Assembly (NCBI RefSeq): GCF_021172165.1
Contig: NZ_CP089096.1
Location: 1,550,001-1,614,000, forward strand
Direction: 5' to 3'
Origin: Flavobacterium channae
GTDB lineage: Bacteria > Bacteroidota > Bacteroidia > Flavobacteriales > Flavobacteriaceae
Length of the DNA: 64,000 bases
Shown one piece after another: positions 44,728 through 54,500 of the stretch; within the stretch, counting starts at the first letter, position 1, and each line of letters opens with the position of its first letter. The position numbers were made by a program, and so were the translations under genes. The notes beneath the pieces were generated by a model. That model worked only from the letters and a program-made list of their open reading frames with translations. It ran no database searches and was not told the origin of the DNA.

Positions 44728-45180
44728 ATGGAAACAAAAATCATTCGCGTAGCACAGGGCAAACAAAGTACATTAAGCCAATTATATATCAACGGAGTAT
44801 TTCAATGCTATTTACTTGAGGATAAAATACGAACAGAAAAAATAAAGGAACATACTGCCATACCTACTGGAACCTATTCACTGCAGCTTAATACTTGGGG
44901 TGCAAAAAATGTCAATTACAAAAAAGCATTTGGAAAAGTTCACCAAGGTATGATTGAAATTACAGGATTACCAAATTTCAGTTATGTGTATATCCATACA
45001 GGAAATACGATTGAAGATACCGCTGGATGTCCTCTTTGTGGATTTGGGTTCCAACTTATCCAGGGCGATTACCGAGTTACGCAAAGTGTTATGGCTTACC
45101 AAATGATTTATCCTAAGCTAGTTGCATTAGCAAAGAACAAAGCAAACAAGATTAGTATCGAAAACAATTTCCAATTTTAA
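44728..45180 (+). CDS. DUF5675 family protein
   Basis: 150 residues matching DUF5675: CYLLEDKIR ... AIPTGTYSL ... VYIHTGNTIEDTAGCPLCGF. The His-Thr-Gly-Asn and Gly-Cys pair resembles the His/Cys arrangement of YkuD L,D-transpeptidase-like folds, so a cell-wall activity is possible but unproven. It is followed 12 nt later by a holin-like gene. Confidence 0.8.
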   Translation: METKIIRVAQGKQSTLSQLYINGVFQCYLLEDKIRTEKIKEHTAIPTGTYSLQLNTWGAKNVNYKKAFGKVHQGMIEITGLPNFSYVYIHTGNTIEDTAGCPLCGFGFQLIQGDYRVTQSVMAYQMIYPKLVALAKNKANKISIENNFQF

Positions 45181-45192
45181 ACTTGTAATGCC

Positions 45193-45456
45193 ATGGAACA
45201 AGCTCCACAATTAATGGTACTTTTTGGAAGTTTAATAAGCTTATTATTATCGGTTGTAGCCTATTTTATCAAACAATTGCACACAGATTTCAAAAGAATG
45301 GAAAAAGACCTTGTTGAAGTAAAAACCATGGCATTATTAATTAAAACCGAGTTTAAAAGTAGCAGTGATTTACTGAACCAAAAAGTAGATTATTTAGAAC
45401 ACCGAGTACAAAAATTAGAATTATCCATCTTTAAAAATCACGAACATGAAAAGTAA
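45193..45456 (+). CDS. Small membrane-anchored coiled-coil protein, holin/XhlA-like shape
   Basis: 87 residues. One membrane helix at about 8-27 (LMVLFGSLISLLLSVVAYFI) is followed by a coiled coil (LHTDFKRMEKDLVEVKTMAL ... LEHRVQKLELSIF). The shape is that of phage haemolysin/XhlA-type proteins with the helix at the opposite end. It overlaps the next gene by 11 nt. Confidence 0.65.
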   Translation: MEQAPQLMVLFGSLISLLLSVVAYFIKQLHTDFKRMEKDLVEVKTMALLIKTEFKSSSDLLNQKVDYLEHRVQKLELSIFKNHEHEK

Positions 45457-45703
45457 TGAAATGAATATCGTTCAAAGAGTAAAAGCTCCAACACCAAAGT
45501 TTTTCAAAGTATTGAGAACAATTGGTTTAGCCTTGGCAACTGTTGGAGGAACTATCATCGCTTCACCAATTGCATTACCGGCTGGATTAGTTGCAGCTGC
45601 AGGTTATTTGGTTTTGGGCGGTGGTGTTTTGTCGGCAGTATCGCAAACCGCTGTACAAGATGACGACGAACCGAGAGTTCCACAAGAAGACAGGGTACAA
45701 TAA
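45446..45703 (+). CDS. Small hydrophobic protein, two membrane helices
   Basis: 85 residues. A glycine/alanine-rich double hydrophobic stretch (about 24-68, IGLALATVGGTIIASPIALPA, then YLVLGGGVLSAVSQTAV) is followed by an acidic tail. Holin-like in size and topology. Translationally coupled to the preceding gene. Confidence 0.6.
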   Translation: MKSNEMNIVQRVKAPTPKFFKVLRTIGLALATVGGTIIASPIALPAGLVAAAGYLVLGGGVLSAVSQTAVQDDDEPRVPQEDRVQ

Positions 45704-45730
45704 ACCTAAATTTGCTTAAAAATTGCAATC

Positions 45731-45758
45731 AAAAGCTCCTAATTCAGGGGCTTTTTTT
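45731..45758 (+). terminator. Terminator of the DUF5675/small membrane protein genes
   Basis: AAAAGCTCCT / AGGGGCTTTT with a 5-nt loop, one mismatch, and a run of eight T. Confidence 0.75.
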
Positions 45759-45876
45759 TGTTTTATACCCAATTGCTTCGCTTTTTCCAATTTTATTTAA
45801 TTGGTGCGTTTATATTGCGGTTATGTATTGTTTTGCTTCGGGATTGGGATTGTTTTTGGAAATTTGATGAAATGGA

Positions 45877-45903
45877 AAAACCTAGCCCATCGGGGCCAGG
45901 TTT
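45877..45903 (-). terminator. Terminator of the minus-strand gene at 45907
   Basis: AAACCTaGCCC / GGGgcCAGGTTT. On the minus strand it runs into TTTTTCC. It lies 4 nt after the stop codon. Confidence 0.65.
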
Positions 45904-45906
45904 GTG

Positions 45907-46329
45907 TTATTTGTTTCTGTAACGGAGTAAGATGGCGTTACGGATTTCGTTGATTAAGTGGATGTTTTTTGCGTGGTGTGCTTCTTGTTCTTGCAGCAGC
46001 TTGAGTGCTTGGATGTTTTTGTGGTGCAGCTCGTGTTCACGCATCAATCGGGTGGCTTTTGGATTGAATTCTTTTTTGAATTCATAGAGAGATAAGAACG
46101 GAATAACCGAACCGCGAAGAAAAGGCATCCAGAATTTGGATTTCCATAGGCTCATGGCTATCCAAAAAATGTCCTCTTTTTGAGCTTCGGTTTGAAATAC
46201 AAGTACAAAGCTGTTTGTAAAAGGCTCATTGCTAGGTTTTCCGCTATTCAGCCCTTTTGATAATACGAAAAAGTGCGGTTTGGCATAGTGCGCCCCAGGT
46301 TGGTGGGTTTTAATAAAAATTGTGTCCAT
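45907..46329 (-). CDS. Uncharacterised mobile-element protein
   Basis: 140 residues. The N-terminal half is alpha/beta (KPHFFVLSKGLNSGKPSNEPFTNSFVLVF). The C-terminal half is strongly helical and histidine-rich (LMREHELHHKNIQALKLLQE). It appears to belong to a Bacteroidota family seen in integrated elements, recalled without certainty as DUF6943. Function unknown. Confidence 0.6.
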   Translation of the reverse strand: MDTIFIKTHQPGAHYAKPHFFVLSKGLNSGKPSNEPFTNSFVLVFQTEAQKEDIFWIAMSLWKSKFWMPFLRGSVIPFLSLYEFKKEFNPKATRLMREHELHHKNIQALKLLQEQEAHHAKNIHLINEIRNAILLRYRNK

Positions 46330-46465
46330 AGTAAAAGGATTTAACAGGTTAACTTCCTTCGTCTTTCCTCCGTGATTGCCCGAAATGTGAATGGAAACCG
46401 AGATGATTACTCAATGTATTATTGTTTTTTATTGGATTTCGTGAATTCCGTTTCACTCCATTTCA

Positions 46466-46726
46466 CACACTTTTTTGCAAAAGAAAAAAGGAAAAAAAAG
46501 AAAGCCGTCTTGCCTTGTGGAGGGTTTCAAAAAAGCAAGTTTTTCGGATAAAATACTACCCTACTGAGTAGTGTTCAGTGGACAGTTTTTAGTATTCAGG
46601 AAAGAAGTGAACTGGAAAATGAGGGTGGAGATTTTATCCGGAACCGAAGGCTTGAACTTGCTTTTTTGAATACCCGGAACAAACCTTTGGCTTCTTTTTT
46701 ATCCTTTTTTTTGTAAAAATGTTTAC
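46466..46726. repeat. Long imperfect inverted repeat (about 260 bp)
   Basis: The left arm 46471-46560 and right arm 46625-46719 pair over most of their length. Blocks are AAAGGAAAAAAAAGAA with TTCTTTTTTATCCTTT, TTCAAAAAAGCAAGTT with AACTTGCTTTTTTGAA, and GGATAAAAT with ATTTTATCC. A 14-nt insertion sits in the right arm. The loop carries GTGTTCAGT-type repeats. The gene-free stretch 46330-47521 holds this and the next three features. Confidence 0.7.
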
Positions 46727-46774
46727 CCCAAATGTTCTTATGAAATGGGGTTTTAGGGGTGTTCAATCGGGACT

Positions 46775-46884
46775 GTTGAACAAGGGTGTGGTTTTCTTTT
46801 TTTTGCTATACGACCTCGACTACGCTCGGTTTGACAATGTTTCTTTGTGAAGATGAGAAAAAAGAAAAACACACTCTTGTAGTA
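46775..46884. repeat. Inverted repeat enclosing a dispersed repeat
   Basis: The arm at 46775-46806 (GAACAAGGGTGTGGTTTTCT...) pairs with 46857-46882 (...AAAAACACACTCTTGTAG). Between them at 46811-46835 is a degenerate copy of the dispersed TCGACTTCGCTCGATGTGAC repeat. Confidence 0.55.
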
Positions 46885-46890
46885 GTTTGA

Positions 46891-46978
46891 TTTTTGAGGA
46901 TGCTTTGAAAGTGTTCAGTATTCAGTTTTTAGTGTTCAGTTGAGAGCGTGAACTGGAAATGGGAAGCATCTTCAAAAA
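46891..46978. repeat. 15-bp inverted repeat with homologous loop
   Basis: TTTTTGAGGATGCTT (46891-46905) pairs with AAGCATCTTCAAAAA (46964-46978) with a single G-U. The loop (46911-46958) is similar to the loop of the 46466-46726 hairpin, with GTGTTCAGT and GTGAACTGGAAA blocks in the same order. Confidence 0.65.
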
Positions 46979-46993
46979 ACAATGAAAATTACG

Positions 46994-47353
46994 TTAGCGG
47001 TAGCGTTCCTATTATTCTTCGGGTGGGTGCGGCTGGGAGCGGATATTTTACATAATAACCCTTATAACTTTCAGGGGGACTGCGTGGGGTGTTGGGAATG
47101 AATTATAAGGTTTATTATGTAATAATAGCTTGGGAGTGGTTTGCGCGTTGGGTTTCAGTTCTTGTTTTTTGAGTTGGGCAGTAAGTGGATAAAAAAAGGC
47201 GGACTGTGCGCGAGGGGTTGGGAAAACAGGGAGCCTTTTTTTATTGACTTACTATGGGGAAAACAAGTGCTGATGGCGGTGGGGAAAACCACTTGTGCGG
47301 CGGGGAGCGTTGGACTGGGTGGGCGAAAAGACTTTAGCGGTAGCGTTCCTATT
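46994..47353. repeat. G-rich segment flanked by 20-bp direct repeats
   Basis: TTAGCGGTAGCGTTCCTATT occurs perfectly at 46994-47013 and 47334-47353. The 320 bp between are much richer in G on the plus strand than the neighbourhood. They begin with a 20-bp inverted repeat (47048-47067 / 47103-47122, one mismatch) and contain ACAAGTG (47263-47269) / CACTTGT (47290-47296). No credible gene is present. Confidence 0.65.
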
Positions 47354-47464
47354 TTATTTTAAAATAAATTAATTAGAAAAATAAAGCAAACGGCATCAAT
47401 GGATTTAATAATACTTGGATTAGAAACGATTTTTGTGAAGCTGAATGAGATAATGAATATATAC

Positions 47465-47505
47465 AAAAAAAAGATGCTTACTTAAAATAGTAAACATCTT
47501 TTTTG
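47465..47505 (-). terminator. Terminator of the metal-resistance operon
   Basis: AAAAAAGATG-TACT / AGTA-CATCTTTTTT stem with a 6-nt loop, located 16 nt after the P-type ATPase stop. Confidence 0.8.
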
Positions 47506-47521
47506 TACTATATAATTAACT

Positions 47522-49513
47522 TTAAAACTTCATCCTTTGTATTCTAACAGCATTTAAAATAGCCAATAATGCCACCCCAACATCTGCAAAAACGGCTTCC
47601 CACATAGTGGCTAAACCTCCTGCCCCAAGAATCAGAACAACAGCTTTTACTGTAAATGCTAAGCCTATATTTTGCCACACAATTTTCTTTGTTTTCTTAC
47701 CTATGTTTATTGCCATTGCAATTTTACTTGGTTTATCATCTTGAATGACAACATCAGCGGTTTCTATGGTGGCATCGCTTCCTAAACCACCCATTGCTAT
47801 TCCGACATTACTTAATGCGACCACTGGTGCATCGTTTACACCATCGCCAACAAAAGCAACTGTTTCTTTTTTTGCAATGATTTCTTTTACTTTATTTACT
47901 TTATCTTCGGGTAATAAATCTCCAAAAGCATTAGTGATTCCGAGTTTTTGAGCTACAAACTGGACAACTGTGGTTTTATCACCACTTAACATTGTGGTTT
48001 TTACTCCTAATGCTTTTAATTTATCAATTGTGATTTGTGCATCTTCTTTGATACTATCTGCAATGGTTAAATATCCAACAAATTTTTTATCGTAAGCTAC
48101 AGCAATTAATGTATAAACGATACTTGATGGATCAATATCATACGAAATAGAGAATTTGTCCATTAGTTTGAAATTACCCACTAATAATTCTTTACCATTT
48201 ACATAGGCTTTTAATCCGTGTCCTGATATTTCTTCTACATCTTTTAGCGTTATAGTACTATCAACATTTCCAACAAATTGATGAATGGCAGTTGCTACAG
48301 GGTGTGTACTTTGACTTTCTAAAACATTAACCAATTGCAAGATTTCATCTTTGTTGAAATCGGAATTAAAAATAACTTCTTGCACTTTAAAAACTCCTTC
48401 CGTCATTGTACCTGTTTTATCCATTACAACATTTTGAACCGAAGCCATAACATCAAGGTAGTTACTCCCTTTGAATAGTATTCCGTTTTTAGAAGCTGCA
48501 CCAATTCCACCAAAATAGCCTAATGGAATACTAATTACTAAAGCACAAGGACAGGAAATTACTAAGAAAATTAATGCTCGATACAACCAGTCATTAAACT
48601 GATAATTTTCTACAAACAACATTGGAACAACACATATTGCAACGGCTAAAAACACAACAATTGGGGTATAAATTTTTGCAAATTTTCTAATAAACAATTC
48701 GGTTGGTGCTTTTTTAGCAGTGGCATCTTGCACCAATTCGAGAATTTTTGACAATTTACTATCCGTATAAGCAACAGTAACTTTTACTTGACAAACCGAA
48801 TTTAAGTTTATCATTCCTGCTAAAACAGTTTCTCCTTTTGCTTTGGTGTCTGGTTTACTTTCGCCTGTTAATGCAGCTGTATTGAAAGAAGCAGTATCAG
48901 AAAGTAATTCGCCATCTAAACCTAATTTTTCACCTGCTTTTAGCTGTATAATATCTCCAATTTTAGCATTTGATGCTTTGATTGTTTTAGCTACATTATT
49001 TTCGAGAATAGTTACTTCGTCTGGTCGTTGGTCTAATAAGGTTTTAATATTGGCTTTAGCTCTTTTTACGGCTAATGCTTGAAAGATTTCGCCAATGGCA
49101 TAAAATAACATTACTGCTACACCTTCGGGAAATTCGGCAATTGCAAAAGCACCGATTGTAGCAATACTCATTAATAGAAATTCTGAAAAAATATCGCCCT
49201 TTTTGATGCTTTCAAATGCATCTTTTATAACAGGAAAACCGACTGGAATGTACGCTAAAACATACCAACCTATTCTAATATAACCTGTAAACCAAGATGG
49301 GGTAAAATAGTTATCCAATCCAATGGCAAACATCAATAACACCAGGCTAATAATTGCTGGCAAAAACATTTGAAATGTGGATTTTACTGCGTTGGAATTG
49401 TCATGTTTATGTCCGTCATCATCAGAATGATGTTCACTATCATTATTAATCTTATCTTCTAATGAACAACAAATTTGTTTTCCTTCTTTGTCATAAATGT
49501 GTTGATGTTCCAT
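47522..49513 (-). CDS. zntA: Zn/Cd/Pb-type P1B ATPase
   Basis: 663 residues. The histidine-rich N-terminus (MEHQHIYDKEGKQICCS ... HHSDDDGHKH) replaces a classical HMA domain. It has membrane helices, CPC in SCPCALVISIPLG, phosphorylation site DKTGTMTEG and hinge VGDGVNDAPVVALS. The CPC plus DKTGT context and absence of an HMA-CxxC fit zinc/cadmium/lead exporters (ZntA/CadA). It exports metal ions from the cytoplasm and is the last gene of the operon. Confidence 0.9.
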   Translation of the reverse strand: MEHQHIYDKEGKQICCSLEDKINNDSEHHSDDDGHKHDNSNAVKSTFQMFLPAIISLVLLMFAIGLDNYFTPSWFTGYIRIGWYVLAYIPVGFPVIKDAFESIKKGDIFSEFLLMSIATIGAFAIAEFPEGVAVMLFYAIGEIFQALAVKRAKANIKTLLDQRPDEVTILENNVAKTIKASNAKIGDIIQLKAGEKLGLDGELLSDTASFNTAALTGESKPDTKAKGETVLAGMINLNSVCQVKVTVAYTDSKLSKILELVQDATAKKAPTELFIRKFAKIYTPIVVFLAVAICVVPMLFVENYQFNDWLYRALIFLVISCPCALVISIPLGYFGGIGAASKNGILFKGSNYLDVMASVQNVVMDKTGTMTEGVFKVQEVIFNSDFNKDEILQLVNVLESQSTHPVATAIHQFVGNVDSTITLKDVEEISGHGLKAYVNGKELLVGNFKLMDKFSISYDIDPSSIVYTLIAVAYDKKFVGYLTIADSIKEDAQITIDKLKALGVKTTMLSGDKTTVVQFVAQKLGITNAFGDLLPEDKVNKVKEIIAKKETVAFVGDGVNDAPVVALSNVGIAMGGLGSDATIETADVVIQDDKPSKIAMAINIGKKTKKIVWQNIGLAFTVKAVVLILGAGGLATMWEAVFADVGVALLAILNAVRIQRMKF

Positions 49514-49523
49514 ATTATATAAA

Positions 49524-49889
49524 TTAAGCGTTCAACTTTAAAATTTCTTGAATATCCTCTGGTATTTCCATTGTTTTTAAAGGTGGTACATTTGCTCCAC
49601 CTGTATTACCTACAGGAATATGACCAACAAATGATTTTACACCACCTACCAATAATCTTGGGATTTGACCAACTATTTCTTTAGTGCTTTTTATTTTAAT
49701 ACCAAATTGTAACATTTTCCAATGAACAAAGGAATGCTCATAAGGATATTTTTGTCCGATGATGTGAGCACGTTCCAAATGATGCCAAGCTATTTGTAAG
49801 TCGTTTAACTTTAAATTTTCAGCAGCCAATTGCAATTCATTTTGATAGAATGATACTAATTCTTTTGGCATTATTGTATTAAATTTCAT
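49524..49889 (-). CDS. DUF3703 family protein
   Basis: 121 residues matching DUF3703: a helical pair (ELQLAAENLKLNDLQIAWHHLERAHIIGQKYPYEHSFVHW) followed by the conserved RLLVGGVKSFVGHIPVGNTGGANVPPL. The family is found almost always next to metal efflux genes; its role is unknown. It lies 10 nt upstream of the ATPase gene. Confidence 0.88.
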   Translation of the reverse strand: MKFNTIMPKELVSFYQNELQLAAENLKLNDLQIAWHHLERAHIIGQKYPYEHSFVHWKMLQFGIKIKSTKEIVGQIPRLLVGGVKSFVGHIPVGNTGGANVPPLKTMEIPEDIQEILKLNA

Positions 49890-49933
49890 AATTGAGTTAA
49901 CCTTAATTTTATAAACTTAGACTACTATTTTTT

Positions 49934-50254
49934 CTAATGATTATGTCCGTCATGGTTTTCTTCAGAATGGTCGTGTCCTTCATGGTTTTCAGTTTCATGA
50001 TCATGACCTTCGTGGCTTTCAGCTTTTGCTTCTATTAATTCCATTTTACAAACAGGACAAGTTCCTTTTTCATCATAAGTTTTACCTTTTTCACAATCCA
50101 TTGGGCATTCATAAGCAACTTTATGCACTTCACTCTCTTTATGATTGTGTCCTTCGTGTTCTGTTGCTGTTTTTGTAGTTTCATCTTTTTTATTGCAAGA
50201 AACCGTTGTACCTAAAGCTATGGCAAGTGCCATAATTAAAATTGATTTTTTCAT
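49934..50254 (-). CDS. Histidine-rich lipoprotein with heavy-metal-binding domain
   Basis: 106 residues. The lipobox is TVSC (Cys20). A small zinc-ribbon-like metal-binding domain (YECPMDCEKGKTYDEKGTCPVCKMEL) is followed by a tail of repeated HEGHDH units. It probably captures metal in the periplasm and hands it to the RND pump encoded upstream. Confidence 0.9.
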   Translation of the reverse strand: MKKSILIMALAIALGTTVSCNKKDETTKTATEHEGHNHKESEVHKVAYECPMDCEKGKTYDEKGTCPVCKMELIEAKAESHEGHDHETENHEGHDHSEENHDGHNH

Positions 50255-50294
50255 TTGTTAATTGAATTTAGATTATAACTTAAATTAATAATTT

Positions 50295-51584
50295 TTAATG
50301 TTCGTGACCACCACCACCTTCGTTTTTGATTAAATGGCTTTGAATGTAATACGCTCCTTTTAAAACAATTTTTGCGTTTGGTTCAATTTTTTGAAGCAAC
50401 GAAACTTGAGTATAACCTAATTGTGTGGTGCCTGATTTTACCTCAATACGTTGAAAATGGAATGTTTTTCCTTCTACTTCTTCGTGCTTGTCTCCATCTT
50501 CGTGATTATGTCCGTCTTTTTCATCGTGAGCTACTTCTTCTTTATGACCTTCTTCTAAAACAAAAACAAATTCTCTACCATCTGCTTTTATAATTGCTTC
50601 CGATGGTAAAGCTTTAACTGTATTTGCTCCTGCATCGATAAGTGCATTTACATACATTCCTGGTATTAATTTTTGTTGAAAGTTTGAAATATCAGCGTGT
50701 ACGGCTACCGATTTTGTTTCGTTTTCGAATGATTTACCAACACTAAATATTTTTCCATTAATTTCTGTATTACCTTGATTAGTTAGGATAAAACGAACAT
50801 TTTGACCTTGTTTTACTTTGAATAAATCTTTTTCGTACACTAATAAATCTACGTGTAATTTAGAATTATCGACTATATTCATTAAGGGTTTACCTGCTTC
50901 TACATTACTACCAATTTTAATATAAATTTCTGTAATATTTCCTGAAATTGGAGCAACAACTGGAACAGTTGCCGTAGTGTTTCCATTACCACTAATGTGT
51001 AAAGTATTCAATTGCTTTTGTAATGAATTAAACCTTGCTCTTTCAATTTCATAATCTGATTTAGTTTTTTGAAAAACTTTTTTAGAATTTACTTCTTCAT
51101 CACTTAATGTTTTTTGTCTTTCAAATTCTAATTTTAGAAACTCTAAATTACTTTTTGAAGTTAGATAAGCTTCTTGAATTTTAGTAAATTCAGGACTTTC
51201 AATTGTAGCAATAGTTTGCCCTTTACTTACTCTTTGTCCCTCGATTACATTTATTGTTTTTACAATTCCTGTAGTAAAAACAGATACATCCGCTTGATTT
51301 TGTGGTGGTAACTTCGTATAGCCGTTAGCCTTAATTACTTCGCTTAAATTTTTATCTGAAAAAGTACCTAATGTTATACTTGATGCTTTAAACTGAGCTT
51401 CATTTAATTCAACTTCTTTAATTGTTGTTGGTTCTTTTTCTTCAGAATGGCTTTCTTCTGTATGAGCTTCACCATCTGTATGTACGTGTCCATCGCCTTC
51501 AGTATGACGCAAAGAAAAATATAAAATAATAGCAAGGATTATTGCTCCTACTATTGATGCATATATTATATTCGATTTTTTCAT
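50295..51584 (-). CDS. czcB: RND efflux periplasmic adaptor (CzcB/CusB type)
   Basis: 429 residues. An N-terminal membrane anchor is followed by a His/Glu-rich stretch, the lipoyl/barrel-sandwich region (ADVSVFTTGIVKTINVIEGQRVSKGQTIATIESP), an alpha hairpin (about 145-200) and beta-barrel parts. A second metal-binding histidine-rich loop lies near the C-terminus (HKEEVAHDEKDGHNHEDGDKH). It joins the inner-membrane pump to the outer-membrane channel. Confidence 0.93.
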   Translation of the reverse strand: MKKSNIIYASIVGAIILAIILYFSLRHTEGDGHVHTDGEAHTEESHSEEKEPTTIKEVELNEAQFKASSITLGTFSDKNLSEVIKANGYTKLPPQNQADVSVFTTGIVKTINVIEGQRVSKGQTIATIESPEFTKIQEAYLTSKSNLEFLKLEFERQKTLSDEEVNSKKVFQKTKSDYEIERARFNSLQKQLNTLHISGNGNTTATVPVVAPISGNITEIYIKIGSNVEAGKPLMNIVDNSKLHVDLLVYEKDLFKVKQGQNVRFILTNQGNTEINGKIFSVGKSFENETKSVAVHADISNFQQKLIPGMYVNALIDAGANTVKALPSEAIIKADGREFVFVLEEGHKEEVAHDEKDGHNHEDGDKHEEVEGKTFHFQRIEVKSGTTQLGYTQVSLLQKIEPNAKIVLKGAYYIQSHLIKNEGGGGHEH

Positions 51585-51595
51585 TTTACTTTTTA

Positions 51596-54500
51596 TTATT
51601 GATTGATACTGTATTGAATTGTAATTATAGTTTGATTGTAATTATAAATCGCTTCGCTATAATTTAATTGAATTTGACTTGCTGTTTCTAAACTTTGAAC
51701 ATATTCTACATAAGAAATATCACCATTTTGATACCCTTTTGTAGCGTTTTTAATTATTAAATTAGCGTTTGGCATCGCTGTATTTTTATAATAATCTATT
51801 AAAGAAGCATACGTGACTAATTGCTCAGATTGTTGTTCTAAATGGCTTTTAAATTGCTGATTTATATAATCGGCATTTTTCTGTTCTCGTTCAATATTTG
51901 TTTTTGCAGATTTTGCTCTAGCGATACTACTTCCTGCAAATATTGGAACAGACAAACCAACTACAACACCTTGAAATTGAGGTGTGCTATTATAATATGT
52001 TGGTGTTCCGCTTACATCTTGAATACCTGTTATAGATTGCAAAAAATAACCTATTGAAAAATCTGGAGACAATGCTGATTTTTCTACTTTATGATTGGCT
52101 TTTGCAATTTTAACTTGTTGATCTGCTAATTGAACAATTGGGTTTTGTTTTACCATTGAACTATCAACTTTCGCCATAGCGGGATACGGCACAAATGAAG
52201 TGTCCGTTGCGATAAATTCTGTTTTTAAATCTAAAATTGCTTTTAGTTTTGATTTTTCAATGGCGATTTGTGTTTTATTTTGCTTTATTTTTTGCTCTAA
52301 TTCTTGTTGTTTCGCCAATGCAATTGTTTTTTCTAAAGCATTTGTTTCACCTGTTTGAAATTTCAGATTGGCTGACTTTACAAATTTTTGCATCACAGCA
52401 TTTTGCTTTTCTAAAACTGCATTTTGTTTTTCATAAAACAACAATGTATTCCAAGATTGTCTAATAGAATAAGTTATTTCTTGTTTTGCAACTCCTAATT
52501 TAGTTGCACTTGCATTACTATACTCTTTAAGTAAACTTCTTTTAGCACTTATTTGAAATGGATTAAAACTTTGACTAATACCAAAATTTTTATCTTGAGC
52601 TTGTGAGTTTATTTGTCCAAATGTTCCTGACAATTCCGTTTTAGGAAGCTCAAATGCTGTTTTTTGCAACTGTGTTTGCATTTTTACTTCTAATTCTGAA
52701 GCTTGAATACTTTGATTGTTTTTCAAACCCATTTCAAGTGCTTGTTTTAAATCAAGCTTTTGAGTTTCTTGTGCATTTGCTCCAAATATCCCAAACAAAA
52801 AGGTAATTACTAAAGCCGAATTATTCATAGTTTTTCTTTTAATTTTTATGCCTTTCTCAAAATATAAATACAGAATTGGAAGGACAATTAAAGTAAGTAA
52901 AGTAGCTGTTATTAATCCACCTATAACAACAGTTGCTAATGGTTTTTGAACTTCAGCACCAGCACTACTACTAATTGCCATTGGTAAAAATCCAAGTGAA
53001 GCAACGGCAGCAGTTAATATAACAGGTCTTAATCTTACTTTAGTACCTTCTTTTATTCTGTCATACACATTGTCCATACCTTGTTTTTTAAGTTCATTAA
53101 AATATCCAATTAAAACAATACCATTCAGTACAGCTACACCGAAAAGAGCAATAAATCCAACACCTGCCGAAATACTAAATGGCATATCTCGTAACCAAAG
53201 GGCAATAATACCGCCAATTGCAGATAATGGAATAGCAGTAAATATTAATAGAGATTGTTTGATTGATTTAAAAGTAAAATAAAGCAATACTAAAATTAAA
53301 CCTAATGCTACTGGAACGGCAACAGAAAGTCGTTTGTTAGCCTCGATAAGATTTTCAAATTGACCTCCATAAGTAGTGTAATATCCTTCAGGCAATTTAA
53401 GTTTTTCGTCTAATTTAGCTTGAATCGTTTCTACAACTGTTTTCACATCTGCACCACGTACATTAAAACCTACTACGATTCTACGTTTTCCATTTTCACG
53501 AGAAATTTGCATTGGACCATCTTCATATTTTACATCGGCAATTTGTTCTAATGGAATTTGATTACCCGATGGTAAGGTTACAAATAAAGCTTTTAAGTTT
53601 TCAATATCTTTTCTACTATCATTATCTAATCTAACCACTAAATCGAAGCGTTTTTCACCTTCATAAACAACACCTGCTGTTTCTCCTGCAAATCCCATTC
53701 TGACAACTTTGTTTAAGTCGCCAATTTTTAATCCGTAAAGTGCTAATTTGTCTTTGTTATATCGAATAGTTATTTGTGGCAATCCAGCAACTCGTTCAGC
53801 TTTCACATCAGACACACCTTCAATGCCATTGATTAGCTGAACTACTTCTTCACCCTTGCTCACTAACATATCAATATCTTCACCAAAAATCTTAACTGCT
53901 ACATCACTTCTTACACCTGTCATTAACTCATTAAAACGCATTTGAATAGGTTGAGAAAACTCAGTAAATGCACCTGGAATATCAGACAAAGCATGTTCCA
54001 TTTTTTCCATTAATTCTTCTTTGGTTTCAGCTGAAGTCCATTCACTTTTATCTTTCAAAAGAATAATCATATCTCCAGCTTCAATAGGCATTGGGTCAGT
54101 AGGAATTTCAGCCGAACCAATTTTAGTAACTATCATTTTAATTTCAGGAAATTTGGCTCTTAAAATTTGTTCTGCTTTTGTGGTTGCATCAACTTCTTGT
54201 GATAAAGAACTACCCGAAGCTATAATCAAATGCGTTGCAATATCACCTTCATCAAGTGTAGGAATGAACTCGCCACCTAGCGTATTAAATAAGATTAATG
54301 AACTTATAAATAATGTAATAGCTACACCGATAACAGCAGCTTTAACTCGTAATGCTTTTTCTAAAATAGGTGTATAGAAGTTGTAAATAGCATCAATTAT
54401 TTTATCACTAAAATTCTTTTTATGCCCTGTTTCTTTTTTTAATGCCAAAGCAGACATCATTGGCACATAAGTTAATGACAATATAAATGCACCTAATATG

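Noticed and set aside
43856..45703. Calling the module a complete prophage
   Set aside because: No capsid, portal, terminase or tail gene is present; only small genes with lysis-like shapes.
47141..47362. A 73-codon frame on the plus strand in the G-rich segment
   Set aside because: It lies across the G-rich insert and one of the direct repeats, its composition mirrors the G-rich DNA, and it shows no domain or promoter.
32457..49513. Treating the two P-type ATPases as copies of one resistance gene
   Set aside because: The one at 32457-34832 has the CcoI N-terminal cysteine region and sits in the oxidase locus, while the other has a His-rich N-terminus and sits with czc genes; their roles differ.
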